Assembly (NCBI RefSeq): GCF_900188155.1
Contig: NZ_FZOG01000001.1
Coordinates: forward strand, 1-64,000
Source: Pseudomonas segetis
GTDB taxonomy: Bacteria > Pseudomonadota > Gammaproteobacteria > Pseudomonadales > Pseudomonadaceae
Direction: 5' to 3'
Length of the DNA: 64,000 nt
Positions 1 to 9,213 of this stretch are shown in pieces (the first letter of the stretch is position 1; every line of letters starts with the position of its first letter). The translations under genes were made by a program, and so were the position numbers. The notes below the pieces were generated by a model. That model ran no database searches, was not told the DNA's origin, and worked only from the letters and a program-made list of their open reading frames with translations.

Positions 1-30
1 CCATACTAATTGCCCGTGAGGCTTGACCAT
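1..30 (+). rRNA. 23S rRNA, 3' end (partial)
   Basis: The first bases match the usual 3' end of Pseudomonas 23S rRNA (ACTAATTGCCCGTGAGGCTT). The rest of the gene lies outside the window. The exact 3' boundary is an estimate. The 23S-5S spacer follows to about position 154. Confidence 0.7.
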
Positions 31-154
31 ATAACACCCAAACAATTTGCTGTTTGAGTGTCATAACAGAAGTTGATAGAACCGAAAGTTTGCAACACTA
101 CAAACATCACATACCCGATTCGAAGCAGCGTCCAAGACGAGGCTTCAAACAAAT

Positions 155-274
155 TGCTTGACGACCATAGAGCATTGGAACCACCTGATCCCATCCCGAA
201 CTCAGTAGTGAAACGATGCATCGCCGATGGTAGTGTGGGGTTTCCCCATGTGAGAGTAGGTCATCGTCAAGCGC
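155..274 (+). rRNA. rrf: 5S ribosomal RNA
   Basis: This is a complete 5S rRNA of about 120 nt. The 5' arm TGCTTGACGA pairs with the 3' arm TCGTCAAGC to form the terminal helix, and the internal core (CCCATCCCGAACTCAG, GAAACGATGCATCGCC) is typical of Pseudomonas 5S. It is the last gene of the rRNA operon entering from the left. The 3' end is uncertain by two or three bases. Confidence 0.95.
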
Positions 275-282
275 CTATACCG

Positions 283-320
283 AAACCCCAGATCATGTAA
301 ATGGTCTGGGGTTTCTCTTT
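283..320 (+). terminator. rRNA operon terminator
   Basis: An inverted repeat AAACCCCAGA / TCTGGGGTTT separated by about 11 bases is followed by a T-rich tract (TTTCTCTTT). It lies just after 5S and fits a rho-independent terminator of the rRNA operon. Confidence 0.85.
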
Positions 321-502
321 GCCCTAAACAAAAGCACGACAGGCCGCGCAGCCCGTCGCTAGCAGCCAGTAAGGATGGCGGGATAGGGTAGGCTTAGTCT
401 GATCACACTTTTTGAAAGAGTCTGGCTTGCCAGCCAGCAATTGTTTTTCATCAGAGTGATAACTCCTCGTTTACACTAGGTTCACTTTGTGAAGGGAAAT
501 CT

Positions 503-1165
503 ATGCCGGAGCCGATTGAAGCAACATCGCTGACACAACATTCCATTGAGCAGCTTATAGCCTGCCATGAATGCGACCTGCTGATGCGAAATCAATCAAT
601 TGAGGACGGTGAGAGAGTCGAGTGCCCGCGCTGTGGCTACGAGCTCTATAGCCATAGACACCAAGTTATACGACGTAGCCTGGCATTGGTTTTGGCTGCT
701 CTGCTGCTGTATGTACCTGCGAACTTTCTACCTATCATCGAACTCAATCTACTTGGGCAACAGACCCAGGACACAGTGTGGTCAGGGGTACTTGGCTTGT
801 ATAACAGCGGCATGCAGTCGGTTGCTGTCGTTGTGTTTTTAAGCAGTATGGTGATTCCGTTACTCAAGTTATTGATTCAACTGTTCGTCTTGCTCAGCAT
901 TCGTTTCGATTTTGGCCGTAGTTATGGTCTATTGCTGTACCGCATGTACCACCATATGCGTGAGTGGGGCATGCTTGAGGTGTACCTGATGGGCATCCTC
1001 GTCGCTGTAGTCAAGTTGGTTGACGTTGCTGACCTCAGTTTTGGCATGGGTCTGTTGTGCTTTATCGGCCTGTTGCTGCTACAGGTGTGGCTGGAGGTCA
1101 CCATGTCTCCCCATCAGATATGGCAAGGGTTATCAGGTGAGGAGCGCGCCAGTGAGAGCAATTGA
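503..1165 (+). CDS. pqiA: Paraquat-inducible protein A family membrane protein (first copy)
   Basis: This 220-residue inner-membrane protein of the PqiA/LetA family is thought to partner an MCE protein in moving lipids between inner and outer membrane. A cytoplasmic zinc-ribbon-like motif near residues 21-45 has two CxxC pairs (CHEC and CPRC). Four hydrophobic segments follow from about residue 55, including the family motif VPANFLPI. E. coli PqiA is one protein with two such halves. Here the halves are two genes, as in many pseudomonads. A purine-rich AAGGGAAA lies before the ATG. It overlaps the second pqiA gene by 14 bases, so the set is an operon. Confidence 0.9.
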   Translation: MPEPIEATSLTQHSIEQLIACHECDLLMRNQSIEDGERVECPRCGYELYSHRHQVIRRSLALVLAALLLYVPANFLPIIELNLLGQQTQDTVWSGVLGLYNSGMQSVAVVVFLSSMVIPLLKLLIQLFVLLSIRFDFGRSYGLLLYRMYHHMREWGMLEVYLMGILVAVVKLVDVADLSFGMGLLCFIGLLLLQVWLEVTMSPHQIWQGLSGEERASESN

Positions 1166-1775
1166 TGCTGGGTTGCTGGTCTGTGATGAATGCCATCAGT
1201 TGAGCCCGATTGATACAGAAGTGGAGAAGCAGTTCTGCCCACGCTGCGGGGGAAGGGTGCATGCGCGTCGGCCAAATAGCCTGTTACAGACCTGGGCGCT
1301 GCTCATTACCTCGGCGATCCTGTATATCCCGGCAAATATGTTGCCGATCATGCAGGTTAGCTCCCTGGGGAAAGGCCAGGCCGATACCATAATGTCTGGC
1401 GTGATCGAGCTGGTTAACTATGGGATGTACCCTATTGCAGCTGTGGTGTTCATTGCCAGTATTTTGGTGCCTACGTTCAAGCTGGTAGGTATTGGTTTGC
1501 TGCTTTACTCCGTACAACGTCGCCAACCCATGTCGGCACGCCAACGCATGTGGATGTATCGTTTTATCGAGTGGATTGGCCGCTGGTCAATGCTAGACAT
1601 TTTTGTAATCGCAATTTTAGTAACTGTGGTCAAGTTTGGCGCATTAGCCAGCATTGAGCCGGGCTGGGGTGCTGTTGCATTCGCCAGTGTGGTTATCCTG
1701 ACCATGCTTGCGGCTTTAACCTTTGATCCACGCTTGATTTGGGACAATACGGATACGGATGACAACGATGAATGA
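1152..1775 (+). CDS. pqiA: Paraquat-inducible protein A family membrane protein (second copy)
   Basis: This 207-residue paralogue of the preceding gene again has a zinc-ribbon with CDEC and CPRC in the first 30 residues. Four membrane segments follow, with the family motifs IPANMLPIM and, later, GRWSMLDIFV. The chosen start is GTG at 1152, preceded by GGTGAGGAG at a suitable distance and lying inside the 3' end of the first pqiA. A longer frame open from 1020 runs antiphase inside the first gene and has a non-membrane-like, Cys-rich N terminus, so I reject it. The 3' end overlaps the MCE gene by 17 bases. It likely forms an inner-membrane complex with the other PqiA and the MCE protein. Confidence 0.88.
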   Translation: MRAIDAGLLVCDECHQLSPIDTEVEKQFCPRCGGRVHARRPNSLLQTWALLITSAILYIPANMLPIMQVSSLGKGQADTIMSGVIELVNYGMYPIAAVVFIASILVPTFKLVGIGLLLYSVQRRQPMSARQRMWMYRFIEWIGRWSMLDIFVIAILVTVVKFGALASIEPGWGAVAFASVVILTMLAALTFDPRLIWDNTDTDDNDE

Positions 1776-4074
1776 TCTGCCTCTGGCTAAAAAAAAACCG
1801 GCCTCTAATTGGTCGGCTATCTGGATCTTGCCCATCATCGCGTTGTTGATTGGTGGCTGGCTGGCCTGGAAGGCATACGATCAAGCGGGCATCATGATTG
1901 AGGTCAGGTTTGCAAGCGGTGGGGGGATTGAGGCTGGCAAGACGGAAGTTATCTATAAAGGGATTTCGGTCGGTAAGGTTAAGGCGGTAAATCTCGACAG
2001 CGAAGGCAAGGCTGATGATGTTGTCGCCACCATCGAGATGAGTAAAGAGGCCAAGGGGCACTTACTCACTGGCACACGTTTCTGGTTGGTCAAGCCCAGT
2101 GTGTCTCTGGCCGGTGTGACAGGTTTGGAAACCCTGGTTTCAGGTAATTACATTGCCGTGAGTCCGGGCAAGGGCGAGCCTACCCTGAAATTTAAAGCGC
2201 TAGATGAGGCCCCGCCGTTATCCAATGATACGCCCGGGCTGCATCTGACGCTCAAGGCTGATCGCCTGGGGTCGATCGATAAGGACAGCCCGATTTTCTA
2301 CCGCCAGCTAAAGGTGGGTCGGGTCAAGGACTATGTGCTGGATGATGATCGCCAGACGATTCGTATCCACATATTCATTGAGCCTGAGTATGCCAACCTG
2401 GTGCGTAAACATACCCGTTTCTGGAACGCCAGCGGTATCACGGTCGATGCTGGGCTATCGGGTTTCAAGGTACGCACTGAATCGCTCGCCAGCATTGTTG
2501 CCGGAGGGATTGCCTTTGGTACGCCTGAGACGCGCAAGGACAGCCCGCCAACAGATCCGTCCCAGCCATTTCGCTTGTATGACAGCTTTGACTCGGCGCA
2601 AGCAGGTCTCAAGGTTGTCGTGAAACTCCCTGATTTCGAAGGCCTCGAAGAAAACCATACGCCAGTCATGTACAAGGGAATCCAGGTCGGCATGCTTAAG
2701 AAGCTCAAGGTAGATGATGATCTACAAGGGGCTACCGCAGAGCTGACCCTGGACCCCTTGACCGAGCACTACCTGGTTGAGGGTACCCAGTTCTGGGTCG
2801 TTAAGCCTTCGATCTCCCTGGCTGGTATTACTGGCATTGAAGCACTGGTTAAAGGGAACTACATTGCCGTTCGTCCAGGCAAAAAGGGTGCAGCGCCTGC
2901 GCGCGAGTTTGAGGCGCGTAGTAAGGCTCCACCACTTGATTTGGGCGCTCCTGGCCTGCACCTGGTTATGCGCAGTGAAAACCTTGGTTCACTTGAGGTG
3001 GGCAGCCCCATTTTGTATCACCAGATTAAAGTGGGCACGGTTCAGAGCTATCAACTGGCACGTAATAATAAAGAAGTGCTACTGGGGGTCCACATCACGC
3101 CCGAGTACGCGCATCTAGTCAACCGCACCAGCTATTTCTGGAACGCCAGCGGCATAACACTCAAGGGCGGCTTGTCGGGGATTGAGGTCAAAAGTGAGTC
3201 ATTGCAAACGTTGATTGCCGGTGGCATAGCTTTTGAAACTGCAGACCTCAACGGCCCACGCTCCAATAAACGAATACAGATGTTCAACCTGCACAGTGAT
3301 CGTGATGATGCGGTCAAGGCAGGCACGATGATCAGTATTCGGGTTGATCGTGCTGACGGGCTCAAGCCAGGTGCGCCGATTCGCTACAAGGGTATGGATG
3401 TAGGTACTATCGAAAGTCTTGAATTGACCAAAGACTTGCAGGCCGTTCAGCTCAATGCGCGTATTACTCAAGGCGATGCAAGGGTTGCCCGGGCTGGCAG
3501 TAAGTTCTGGGTAGTCAAACCGGAGTTGGGTCTGACGCAGGTGGACAATCTCGATACCCTGGTACGTGGCCAGTATGTTGAGGTCTTGCCTGGTAATACC
3601 CAGGAAGCCAAGCGCACTCAATTTATTGCCTTGACCGACCCACCGAACTTAGCCGAAAGCGAAGCGGGCTTGCGCCTGGTCTTGAGTGCCTCGCGTCGCG
3701 GTTCCTTGAAGACTGGCGTACCTGTTACCTACCGCGAGATCGTGGTTGGAAAAGTGGTCAGTTATGAGTTGGGAGCAACGGCTGATCGTGTTCTTATCCA
3801 CATTTTGATTGAGCCTCGCTACAAGGCATTGGTTCACACCGGAAGCCGGTTCTGGAATACATCGGGTATAGGTGTCGATGCAGGGCTGTTCAAAGGCGTG
3901 AAGCTACGAACCGAATCGCTGGAGACGGTATTGGCTGGTGGCGTATCCTTCGCGACTCCAGACAACGCCGATATGGGCAAACAGGCAATCCCCGGCCAAA
4001 CCTTTGCGCTGTTTGATGACCCAGAGGATGATTGGCTGCGCTGGGCGCCAAAAATCCAGCTACCCAAGAAGTAG
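1759..4074 (+). CDS. pqiB: PqiB/LetB-like MCE-domain lipid transport protein with six MCE repeats
   Basis: This 771-residue protein has one N-terminal membrane anchor (about residues 17-35, WSAIWILPIIALLIGGWLAW) and a long periplasmic part built of MCE (MlaD) domains. I count six, starting near the phrases GGIEAGKTEVIYKGI, GSIDKDSPIFYRQL, GLEENHTPVMYKGI, GSLEVGSPILYHQI, GLKPGAPIRYKGM and GSLKTGVPVTYREI. E. coli PqiB has three and LetB/YebT seven, so this one is intermediate. Such proteins form hexameric tubes that shuttle lipid across the periplasm. It ends the operon. No pqiC-like lipoprotein follows. ATG at 1768 is an alternative start. Confidence 0.9.
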   Translation: MTTMNDLPLAKKKPASNWSAIWILPIIALLIGGWLAWKAYDQAGIMIEVRFASGGGIEAGKTEVIYKGISVGKVKAVNLDSEGKADDVVATIEMSKEAKGHLLTGTRFWLVKPSVSLAGVTGLETLVSGNYIAVSPGKGEPTLKFKALDEAPPLSNDTPGLHLTLKADRLGSIDKDSPIFYRQLKVGRVKDYVLDDDRQTIRIHIFIEPEYANLVRKHTRFWNASGITVDAGLSGFKVRTESLASIVAGGIAFGTPETRKDSPPTDPSQPFRLYDSFDSAQAGLKVVVKLPDFEGLEENHTPVMYKGIQVGMLKKLKVDDDLQGATAELTLDPLTEHYLVEGTQFWVVKPSISLAGITGIEALVKGNYIAVRPGKKGAAPAREFEARSKAPPLDLGAPGLHLVMRSENLGSLEVGSPILYHQIKVGTVQSYQLARNNKEVLLGVHITPEYAHLVNRTSYFWNASGITLKGGLSGIEVKSESLQTLIAGGIAFETADLNGPRSNKRIQMFNLHSDRDDAVKAGTMISIRVDRADGLKPGAPIRYKGMDVGTIESLELTKDLQAVQLNARITQGDARVARAGSKFWVVKPELGLTQVDNLDTLVRGQYVEVLPGNTQEAKRTQFIALTDPPNLAESEAGLRLVLSASRRGSLKTGVPVTYREIVVGKVVSYELGATADRVLIHILIEPRYKALVHTGSRFWNTSGIGVDAGLFKGVKLRTESLETVLAGGVSFATPDNADMGKQAIPGQTFALFDDPEDDWLRWAPKIQLPKK

Positions 4075-4081
4075 TCGCTGA

Positions 4082-4116
4082 AACAACAAGGGCCGCATAT
4101 GCGGCCCTTGTTGTTT
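4082..4116. terminator. Bidirectional terminator between pqiB and mksB
   Basis: An almost uninterrupted palindrome of about 34 bases (arms AACAACAAGGGCCGCAT and its complement) lies between the convergent pqiB and mksB genes. A-rich and T-rich flanks (AAACAACAA and TTGTTGTTTA) let it act in both directions. Confidence 0.85.
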
Positions 4117-4132
4117 ATACAGGCATTGGGCT

Positions 4133-6967
4133 TTAGCTTAGGGCTTCCTCGGCAGGTACTGGTTTTGCCTCCTGCGCTGTCTTTTCCCGTGGCTTGATGA
4201 ACTTCCAGTCCGCCTCATCGATATAGATGCCGTTCGGGCCACTGCCGCCTTCGAGGTCAATCGCGACGTGTGCTGAAACCTGTGGTTTAACAGACGCAAG
4301 AATTGGCACGAAGCCCAACTGTAGGCTGGTTTCTATCAGGGCTTGCTGGTTGCGTTCGTCGATGTCTGCCGCCTCATCAAGGTAGTAAGGCAAGCGTACC
4401 CGGCCCGCTTGTTCGCGATCCATCAAGTGCAACAACAAGTACATGTTGGTCAGCGCCTTGATGGTCATGGTCGTACCGTTGGACGCCGCGCCGTCGATAT
4501 CGGTATGTATCACTGGCTGGCCATGAACCTTGGTGATCTCAAATGACAGCTCGAACAGCTCTTTCAAGCCCAGCTGGTTGTGATTGGCTGCAACGAGGCG
4601 CGCCAGGTACTCTTTGGCTTCTTCGTTCTTGGCGTCTTGATCGGCTGATTGCGACAGGTCGAATACGGATAGGGTTTCGCCCTCCTCATATTGACCGGCA
4701 CTGTGGATGATCTGGTCAATATGCTTGAGCGCTTCCTTGTTCGGCGCCAGGACAATGCGGAAACTTTCGAGGTTCGAGACCTGCCGCTTGTTGATCTCGC
4801 GGTTAAACAGGGCCAGTTGGTGTTCTAAATTGTCGTAGTCACTGCGGATGTTGCGCAGGGTACGGGCAATGTCTGTCACCGCTGCACGGCGCGCCTTTGC
4901 CAGGGTCAGAGCCTCATCCTGGCGGTGCGCATAGGCATTGACCAGCAAGTGCAGGCGCCGCTCGACATCATCCTCGCTGTCGAACTTGGCTACGCCCTTC
5001 AAGCGTACCTGTGCATACAGAGCCTCGACTTGGCCATCGATACGCTGCAAGCCCTGCCAGGCATCTTGATAGTCATTGAGCAGCGGTAGCAAGTTATCCA
5101 GCGAGTCATCCACCGGGTCGGTGAACGGGGTGCCGAAGGGCAGGTCGGACGGCAATAGCTGGCGGCGGCGCAGAGCATCTTCGAGCGTACGCTCCTTGGC
5201 CTCAAGGTCGGCTAGCTGGCGGCCAACCAGTTGCAGCTTGGCAGAGAGTTGCTGGACGCGTTCGGTGAAGGCATCACTGGAACGTTTCAATTCATCCTGA
5301 GCGGCTTCATGCTCTGCGAGCTGCCCTAGCTTGCCTGGCTTTTCTGCTGCCAAGGTCTCGCTGCGACGGAAGTCTTCGAGCGCCTTTTGTGCGTCGAGGA
5401 CATTCTTATACAGCTGCTCGGCCTGGGACTTGCTCGCAGCGCGGTCTGCTGCGACGGCTTGTTGAGTCTTCAGCTGTTTGTATTCGCGGTCGAGACGGTC
5501 TTTTTGATCGCGCAACGCTGCCCGGTCAGCCAGAGCTTGCAGAGCGGGTGGCTCGATGTGGGAAAGGTTGATGGACAATCCCGGGACTTCAAATTGCTCG
5601 CCCTTGAAGCCATCGAGGATTGCTTCAAGGGATTTGACCCAGGCTTCACCGTCCTCGACCTGAATGCCTTTTTCGCCCAGAGGCAAGCTAAAGAGCTGGC
5701 CATTGAACAGGCGCATCAAGCGATCTACATCTTGCTGCGAAAACTCCTCGCGCAAACGCGAGTAGCTGTTGTTATCGGCATGCTCAAGCTGTTGCTTGAC
5801 TGACTTGAGGCGCTTATCGAGGTCACGTAGGCGCTCATCAAGGTCTTCGCTGGAGAACTGTCGAGATTGCGCCAGCGCACCGGCGAGTTCGTCATGGGCA
5901 TCCTTGGCAGCCAGAAGTTGTTGCTCCAGTTGCTGCACGTTGTCGACCAGGGCAAAGCGGTGCGTCAGCACATCGAGCTCGCCAAGCCAGCGTTGAATTT
6001 CGCTGATCTCACGTTCGAGGCGCATCAACTCCTGGGTGCTGCTGCGCTGTTCATTTTGTAAGCCATCTTGTTCGTTGCGATAGTGCTCGGCCTGAATGAC
6101 CAGCTCCTCGCGGCGCGCCCCTGCGTAGTCCTGCCAGGTGCCAAGCAAGCTATCGAGCAACGGCGATAGGCGATGCAACTTGCCGCGCAATAGTTCGCGT
6201 TGTGCTACACCCGCAGACAACGCTTCGATCAGAGGCCCGGCAGTCACCAGTGCCTGGTAATCCTGCTCCATGCGGCGCACATCGCGGAACGCCTCTTCAG
6301 TAGCAGCAATATAGTCAACACTGCCTGAGCGCAAGCTATGCTCGAAAGCATCAAGAAAAAGCTGCTTGAGCTTGGCTGCGGTGATTTCACGCATGTGCAG
6401 CAGGTTGATGAACAGCGCACGAAAGGTTTTCAGGCTCTGCTCACTGGTCGAGCGCAGCGGGATAATCGTCAGGTCCAGCGGAATCGAGGTATGCCCGCCA
6501 ACCAGCAGGCGCCGCAATTCATCGGGCTTGAGTTCGTAGGCCTTGATGTCTTCGCGTTCGAGGTTGTTGAACAGTTCGCGTTGCCGTAAACAGGTGCCAT
6601 TTTTCTGATAGTGGTCAAGATTCAACTCGCCAGCGTAGGCAAAGAACTGATGACCAAAACCGCCGCCTGGACCGCGCCCGGCAACACCTATCACATGGGT
6701 GCCATGAGGTAATGAAACCTCGACCAGGATATAGCTGGTGTCGGTGGCAAAATAGAACTTTCGCGATTGCTCCAGGCTGTATTTGCCAAAGCTCATGTCT
6801 GACATGCGTGCGAGTATCGGGAATTGCAGGGCGTTAATCGATGCACTTTTTCCCAAGTTGTTGGCGCCATAGACCGATAGCGGATTTTCCAGTGGGAAAA
6901 TCCCCAGGCTGTAGCCGGCAGTGTTCAACAAGGCAAAACGGCGAATGCCGTAGCGTTCCTGGCTCAT
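4133..6967 (-). CDS. mksB: Condensin subunit MksB (SMC-like ATPase)
   Basis: This 944-residue MukB/SMC-like ATPase drives chromosome organisation with MksE and MksF. The N-terminal Walker A is GANNLGKS near residue 35. A central coiled coil (about 230-740) is rich in Glu, Gln, Leu and Arg and is interrupted by a hinge. The C-terminal head has an SNGTTMTIKALT stretch in the signature region and a Walker B YYLDEAADID. It is the last gene of mksF-mksE-mksB, overlapping mksE by 4 bases. MksBEF can also be part of the anti-plasmid Wadjet (JetABCD) system, but no nuclease subunit (MksG/JetD) is beside it, so I favour chromosome maintenance. Confidence 0.92.
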   Translation of the reverse strand: MSQERYGIRRFALLNTAGYSLGIFPLENPLSVYGANNLGKSASINALQFPILARMSDMSFGKYSLEQSRKFYFATDTSYILVEVSLPHGTHVIGVAGRGPGGGFGHQFFAYAGELNLDHYQKNGTCLRQRELFNNLEREDIKAYELKPDELRRLLVGGHTSIPLDLTIIPLRSTSEQSLKTFRALFINLLHMREITAAKLKQLFLDAFEHSLRSGSVDYIAATEEAFRDVRRMEQDYQALVTAGPLIEALSAGVAQRELLRGKLHRLSPLLDSLLGTWQDYAGARREELVIQAEHYRNEQDGLQNEQRSSTQELMRLEREISEIQRWLGELDVLTHRFALVDNVQQLEQQLLAAKDAHDELAGALAQSRQFSSEDLDERLRDLDKRLKSVKQQLEHADNNSYSRLREEFSQQDVDRLMRLFNGQLFSLPLGEKGIQVEDGEAWVKSLEAILDGFKGEQFEVPGLSINLSHIEPPALQALADRAALRDQKDRLDREYKQLKTQQAVAADRAASKSQAEQLYKNVLDAQKALEDFRRSETLAAEKPGKLGQLAEHEAAQDELKRSSDAFTERVQQLSAKLQLVGRQLADLEAKERTLEDALRRRQLLPSDLPFGTPFTDPVDDSLDNLLPLLNDYQDAWQGLQRIDGQVEALYAQVRLKGVAKFDSEDDVERRLHLLVNAYAHRQDEALTLAKARRAAVTDIARTLRNIRSDYDNLEHQLALFNREINKRQVSNLESFRIVLAPNKEALKHIDQIIHSAGQYEEGETLSVFDLSQSADQDAKNEEAKEYLARLVAANHNQLGLKELFELSFEITKVHGQPVIHTDIDGAASNGTTMTIKALTNMYLLLHLMDREQAGRVRLPYYLDEAADIDERNQQALIETSLQLGFVPILASVKPQVSAHVAIDLEGGSGPNGIYIDEADWKFIKPREKTAQEAKPVPAEEALS

Positions 6968-7665
6968 GCATCAACCTCCTGGTTTGCGCGTTCTGCGGCG
7001 ATGGCTTCAGATATGGCCTGTTCTTCGGATAATTCATCAACTTTTACTGCAGCTTCGTCGAGACGAATGATGTCTTCCTCTTCATCATCGACCAGTACAG
7101 GTGTCGGCAGCGGCAGATTGCTGTGCAGGCTGGCCGCGAGATCACGGTCTTGCTGGACCGACAGGCACACATCGAGGAACCGGTGCATAGGCGCCAGAAA
7201 ACGATAGATACCGTTGTCTTCGCTGGCAAAACCCAGTTGGCAAAGACGACGCATAACCTTTTCTTCGAGCTCGTCCTGGGTTGTCACTTCGGCCTGGACA
7301 AACAGGTCGCGGTATTTTTCCAGTAACGCAGGCAACTCGTCGCGGCCCAGGCTGCCACCGTCAAGCACCGCCAGCGGATCGCGCCCCTGGTCGGCCAGGT
7401 GCTCAACCAGGATAAAAGTGAACAGAGCGAGACGCTGTGCCGTTTTGTTGACCTGTGCGCCAATTTGCTCAGGTACAAAGTAATAGAAGCCGCGAGGGTC
7501 GCAGGTCAGTTCAAAACCAAGCGCCTTGAACAGCGCGCGATATTGGTCTTGTTGGTTCGATAGCTGCGTATACAGCTCTGGGTCACGGCGACTGACGTGG
7601 TAGCCCTTGAACAGTTCACGGAATATAGGGGCCAAGTGGCTCAGTTCGGAAAGGTCGATATTCAT
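6964..7665 (-). CDS. mksE: Condensin subunit MksE
   Basis: This 233-residue kite-type accessory subunit bridges MksB heads and MksF. The body is winged-helix-like (motif GFYYFVPEQ near residue 60). The tail is acidic (VDDEEEDIIRLDEA and beyond), as is common in MukE/MksE. Four-base overlaps with mksF upstream and mksB downstream indicate translational coupling and fixed stoichiometry. Confidence 0.88.
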   Translation of the reverse strand: MNIDLSELSHLAPIFRELFKGYHVSRRDPELYTQLSNQQDQYRALFKALGFELTCDPRGFYYFVPEQIGAQVNKTAQRLALFTFILVEHLADQGRDPLAVLDGGSLGRDELPALLEKYRDLFVQAEVTTQDELEEKVMRRLCQLGFASEDNGIYRFLAPMHRFLDVCLSVQQDRDLAASLHSNLPLPTPVLVDDEEEDIIRLDEAAVKVDELSEEQAISEAIAAERANQEVDA

Positions 7666-8945
7666 ACGCTGCTCTTTTCGGCTTTGCTGGACGCCGGATT
7701 ACTTTTAATCAGGGCGAATGAGCTCAGGTTGACCTGATGCTCGGCGGTAAGGTATTCGCGCCGCTCAAGGCGGTCACGCTGGAAGCGTGAGTCACGCGAT
7801 AATCGAGAGAACCAGTACAGCAACTCATCTGTTGCTCCATTGGGCTCCTGCTCAAGTAGCCAAGCCATCAGGTCAGGCAGCGGTAGCGCTTGTTCGCATC
7901 GCTCAAGCATTTCCCGCGCGGTGCGCGGTGCACGAGGAGCCTGGCCTTTGCGGCTGCTGCTGGCTTTGGGGAAATGGGCAGGCTTGGGTTCGAAGCGGGC
8001 CAGGGCGTAGACATAAGCCTCGACCTGCGAAGCACTTCCAAGGAAGGTGCTTTGCGGGCGACTGAACATGGGCATTGACGCCTGCGGCACTGCATCGAGC
8101 CCTTTGCGACGAATGGCTGAAAGCGCCAGGGCCGCGCCACGTGTCACGGCGTTATGCCTGCGTGCTTCTTCACGCAGCGGCAGTAATAGCTCGCGTGCAC
8201 GGCGCAAGGTCAGTTGCGCGGTGGTCTGCATCTCGAGAATACGTGCATGGGTTCGCAGCAGCAGGTCATCGTCGACCAACTGGCCGAGACGCTGCTGCTC
8301 GCTCAACAGGCGCAGCAGTACATGCTCAACACGGTAGACGCCTTGCTCGAAGGCACCGTCGGCGGCAACCAGCTGGATCATTGGCTCGACGTATTCGTCC
8401 CAAGTCGCCAGTACTTCAGCATAGCGTTGGCGCAGGGGGATTTGCCGGTCGCTGGTTTTGGCACGGTCAGCGACAGCGACCAACGCTTGTTCATCGTTGA
8501 GAAGTTTTTTCAGTACATCGCGTACGCGCATGTCGAGCAAGCGCAGCTGCCGCGCAAGGTCATGAGCATCACGGACTTCAAATGCATCCTTTATATAACC
8601 GGCCAAGCGCTCAAGGTGGCGCAGGTAGGCCTCGATTTCCAGGCATAGGCCAAGGCGATGCTCACGGCGCAGGTAGGCGAGGAAGTCATGAATCTGCGCA
8701 TTCAACTCGAAGCGGTTGGGACTTTTGGCCACCGGCACCAATATGTCCAGGCGAATCCACTGATCGAGCAGCATGGTGATATCGACTGGCGTGCTCTCCG
8801 GCAACTGTACCGAAAGCTGGCTGCGCAGTTCGGTCAGGCTCAAGGTCCCGGAGTCAAAGTGCTCGCAAAGCGGCTCAAGTAACGTCCAGTGTTCGGCGAG
8901 GGCACGCAATACGCGCTTGGGGTCAATCATTGAGAGGCCAATCAC
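7662..8945 (-). CDS. mksF: Condensin kleisin subunit MksF
   Basis: This 427-residue MukF/MksF-family kleisin would close the MksB ring. The N-terminal part (IDPKRVLRALAEHW) looks like a winged helix and the middle is a long helical region. It is the first gene of the operon. The frame opens with GTG at 8945. A second start, ATG at 8930 giving MIDPKRV, also fits and looks more like family N termini. Neither has a strong ribosome binding site. Confidence 0.85.
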   Translation of the reverse strand: MIGLSMIDPKRVLRALAEHWTLLEPLCEHFDSGTLSLTELRSQLSVQLPESTPVDITMLLDQWIRLDILVPVAKSPNRFELNAQIHDFLAYLRREHRLGLCLEIEAYLRHLERLAGYIKDAFEVRDAHDLARQLRLLDMRVRDVLKKLLNDEQALVAVADRAKTSDRQIPLRQRYAEVLATWDEYVEPMIQLVAADGAFEQGVYRVEHVLLRLLSEQQRLGQLVDDDLLLRTHARILEMQTTAQLTLRRARELLLPLREEARRHNAVTRGAALALSAIRRKGLDAVPQASMPMFSRPQSTFLGSASQVEAYVYALARFEPKPAHFPKASSSRKGQAPRAPRTAREMLERCEQALPLPDLMAWLLEQEPNGATDELLYWFSRLSRDSRFQRDRLERREYLTAEHQVNLSSFALIKSNPASSKAEKSSV

Positions 8946-9213
8946 TCAATTGAAAAACGCCAATTGTACTGCATCGTTGGAAAAACGCTTGAGTTACAAC
9001 CGATCAGAGGTCGTTTCTCTGTACTGCAGCACGGGATGAGTACCAGCAATGGTGACTCATCAAGTCACGGAAGTGACAGATTGCGGCAGTATGCGACTGC
9101 TGGAACAGCAAGACTGGCTAAAAGATGTGGGCTGCTTCGCATTTGAATGCCAGATTGCGCTGGCATTGAATTTGCGATGAAGGTGGAACCCCCCACGCTT
9201 TTTGGTACCTGTC

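Noticed and set aside
1020..1151. Upstream extension of the second pqiA gene
   Set aside because: It runs in another frame inside the first pqiA; GTG 1152 with GGTGAGGAG is a better start.
5387..5803. A 138-codon plus-strand frame inside mksB
   Set aside because: It mirrors the coiled-coil region of mksB and has no start context or homology that I can see.
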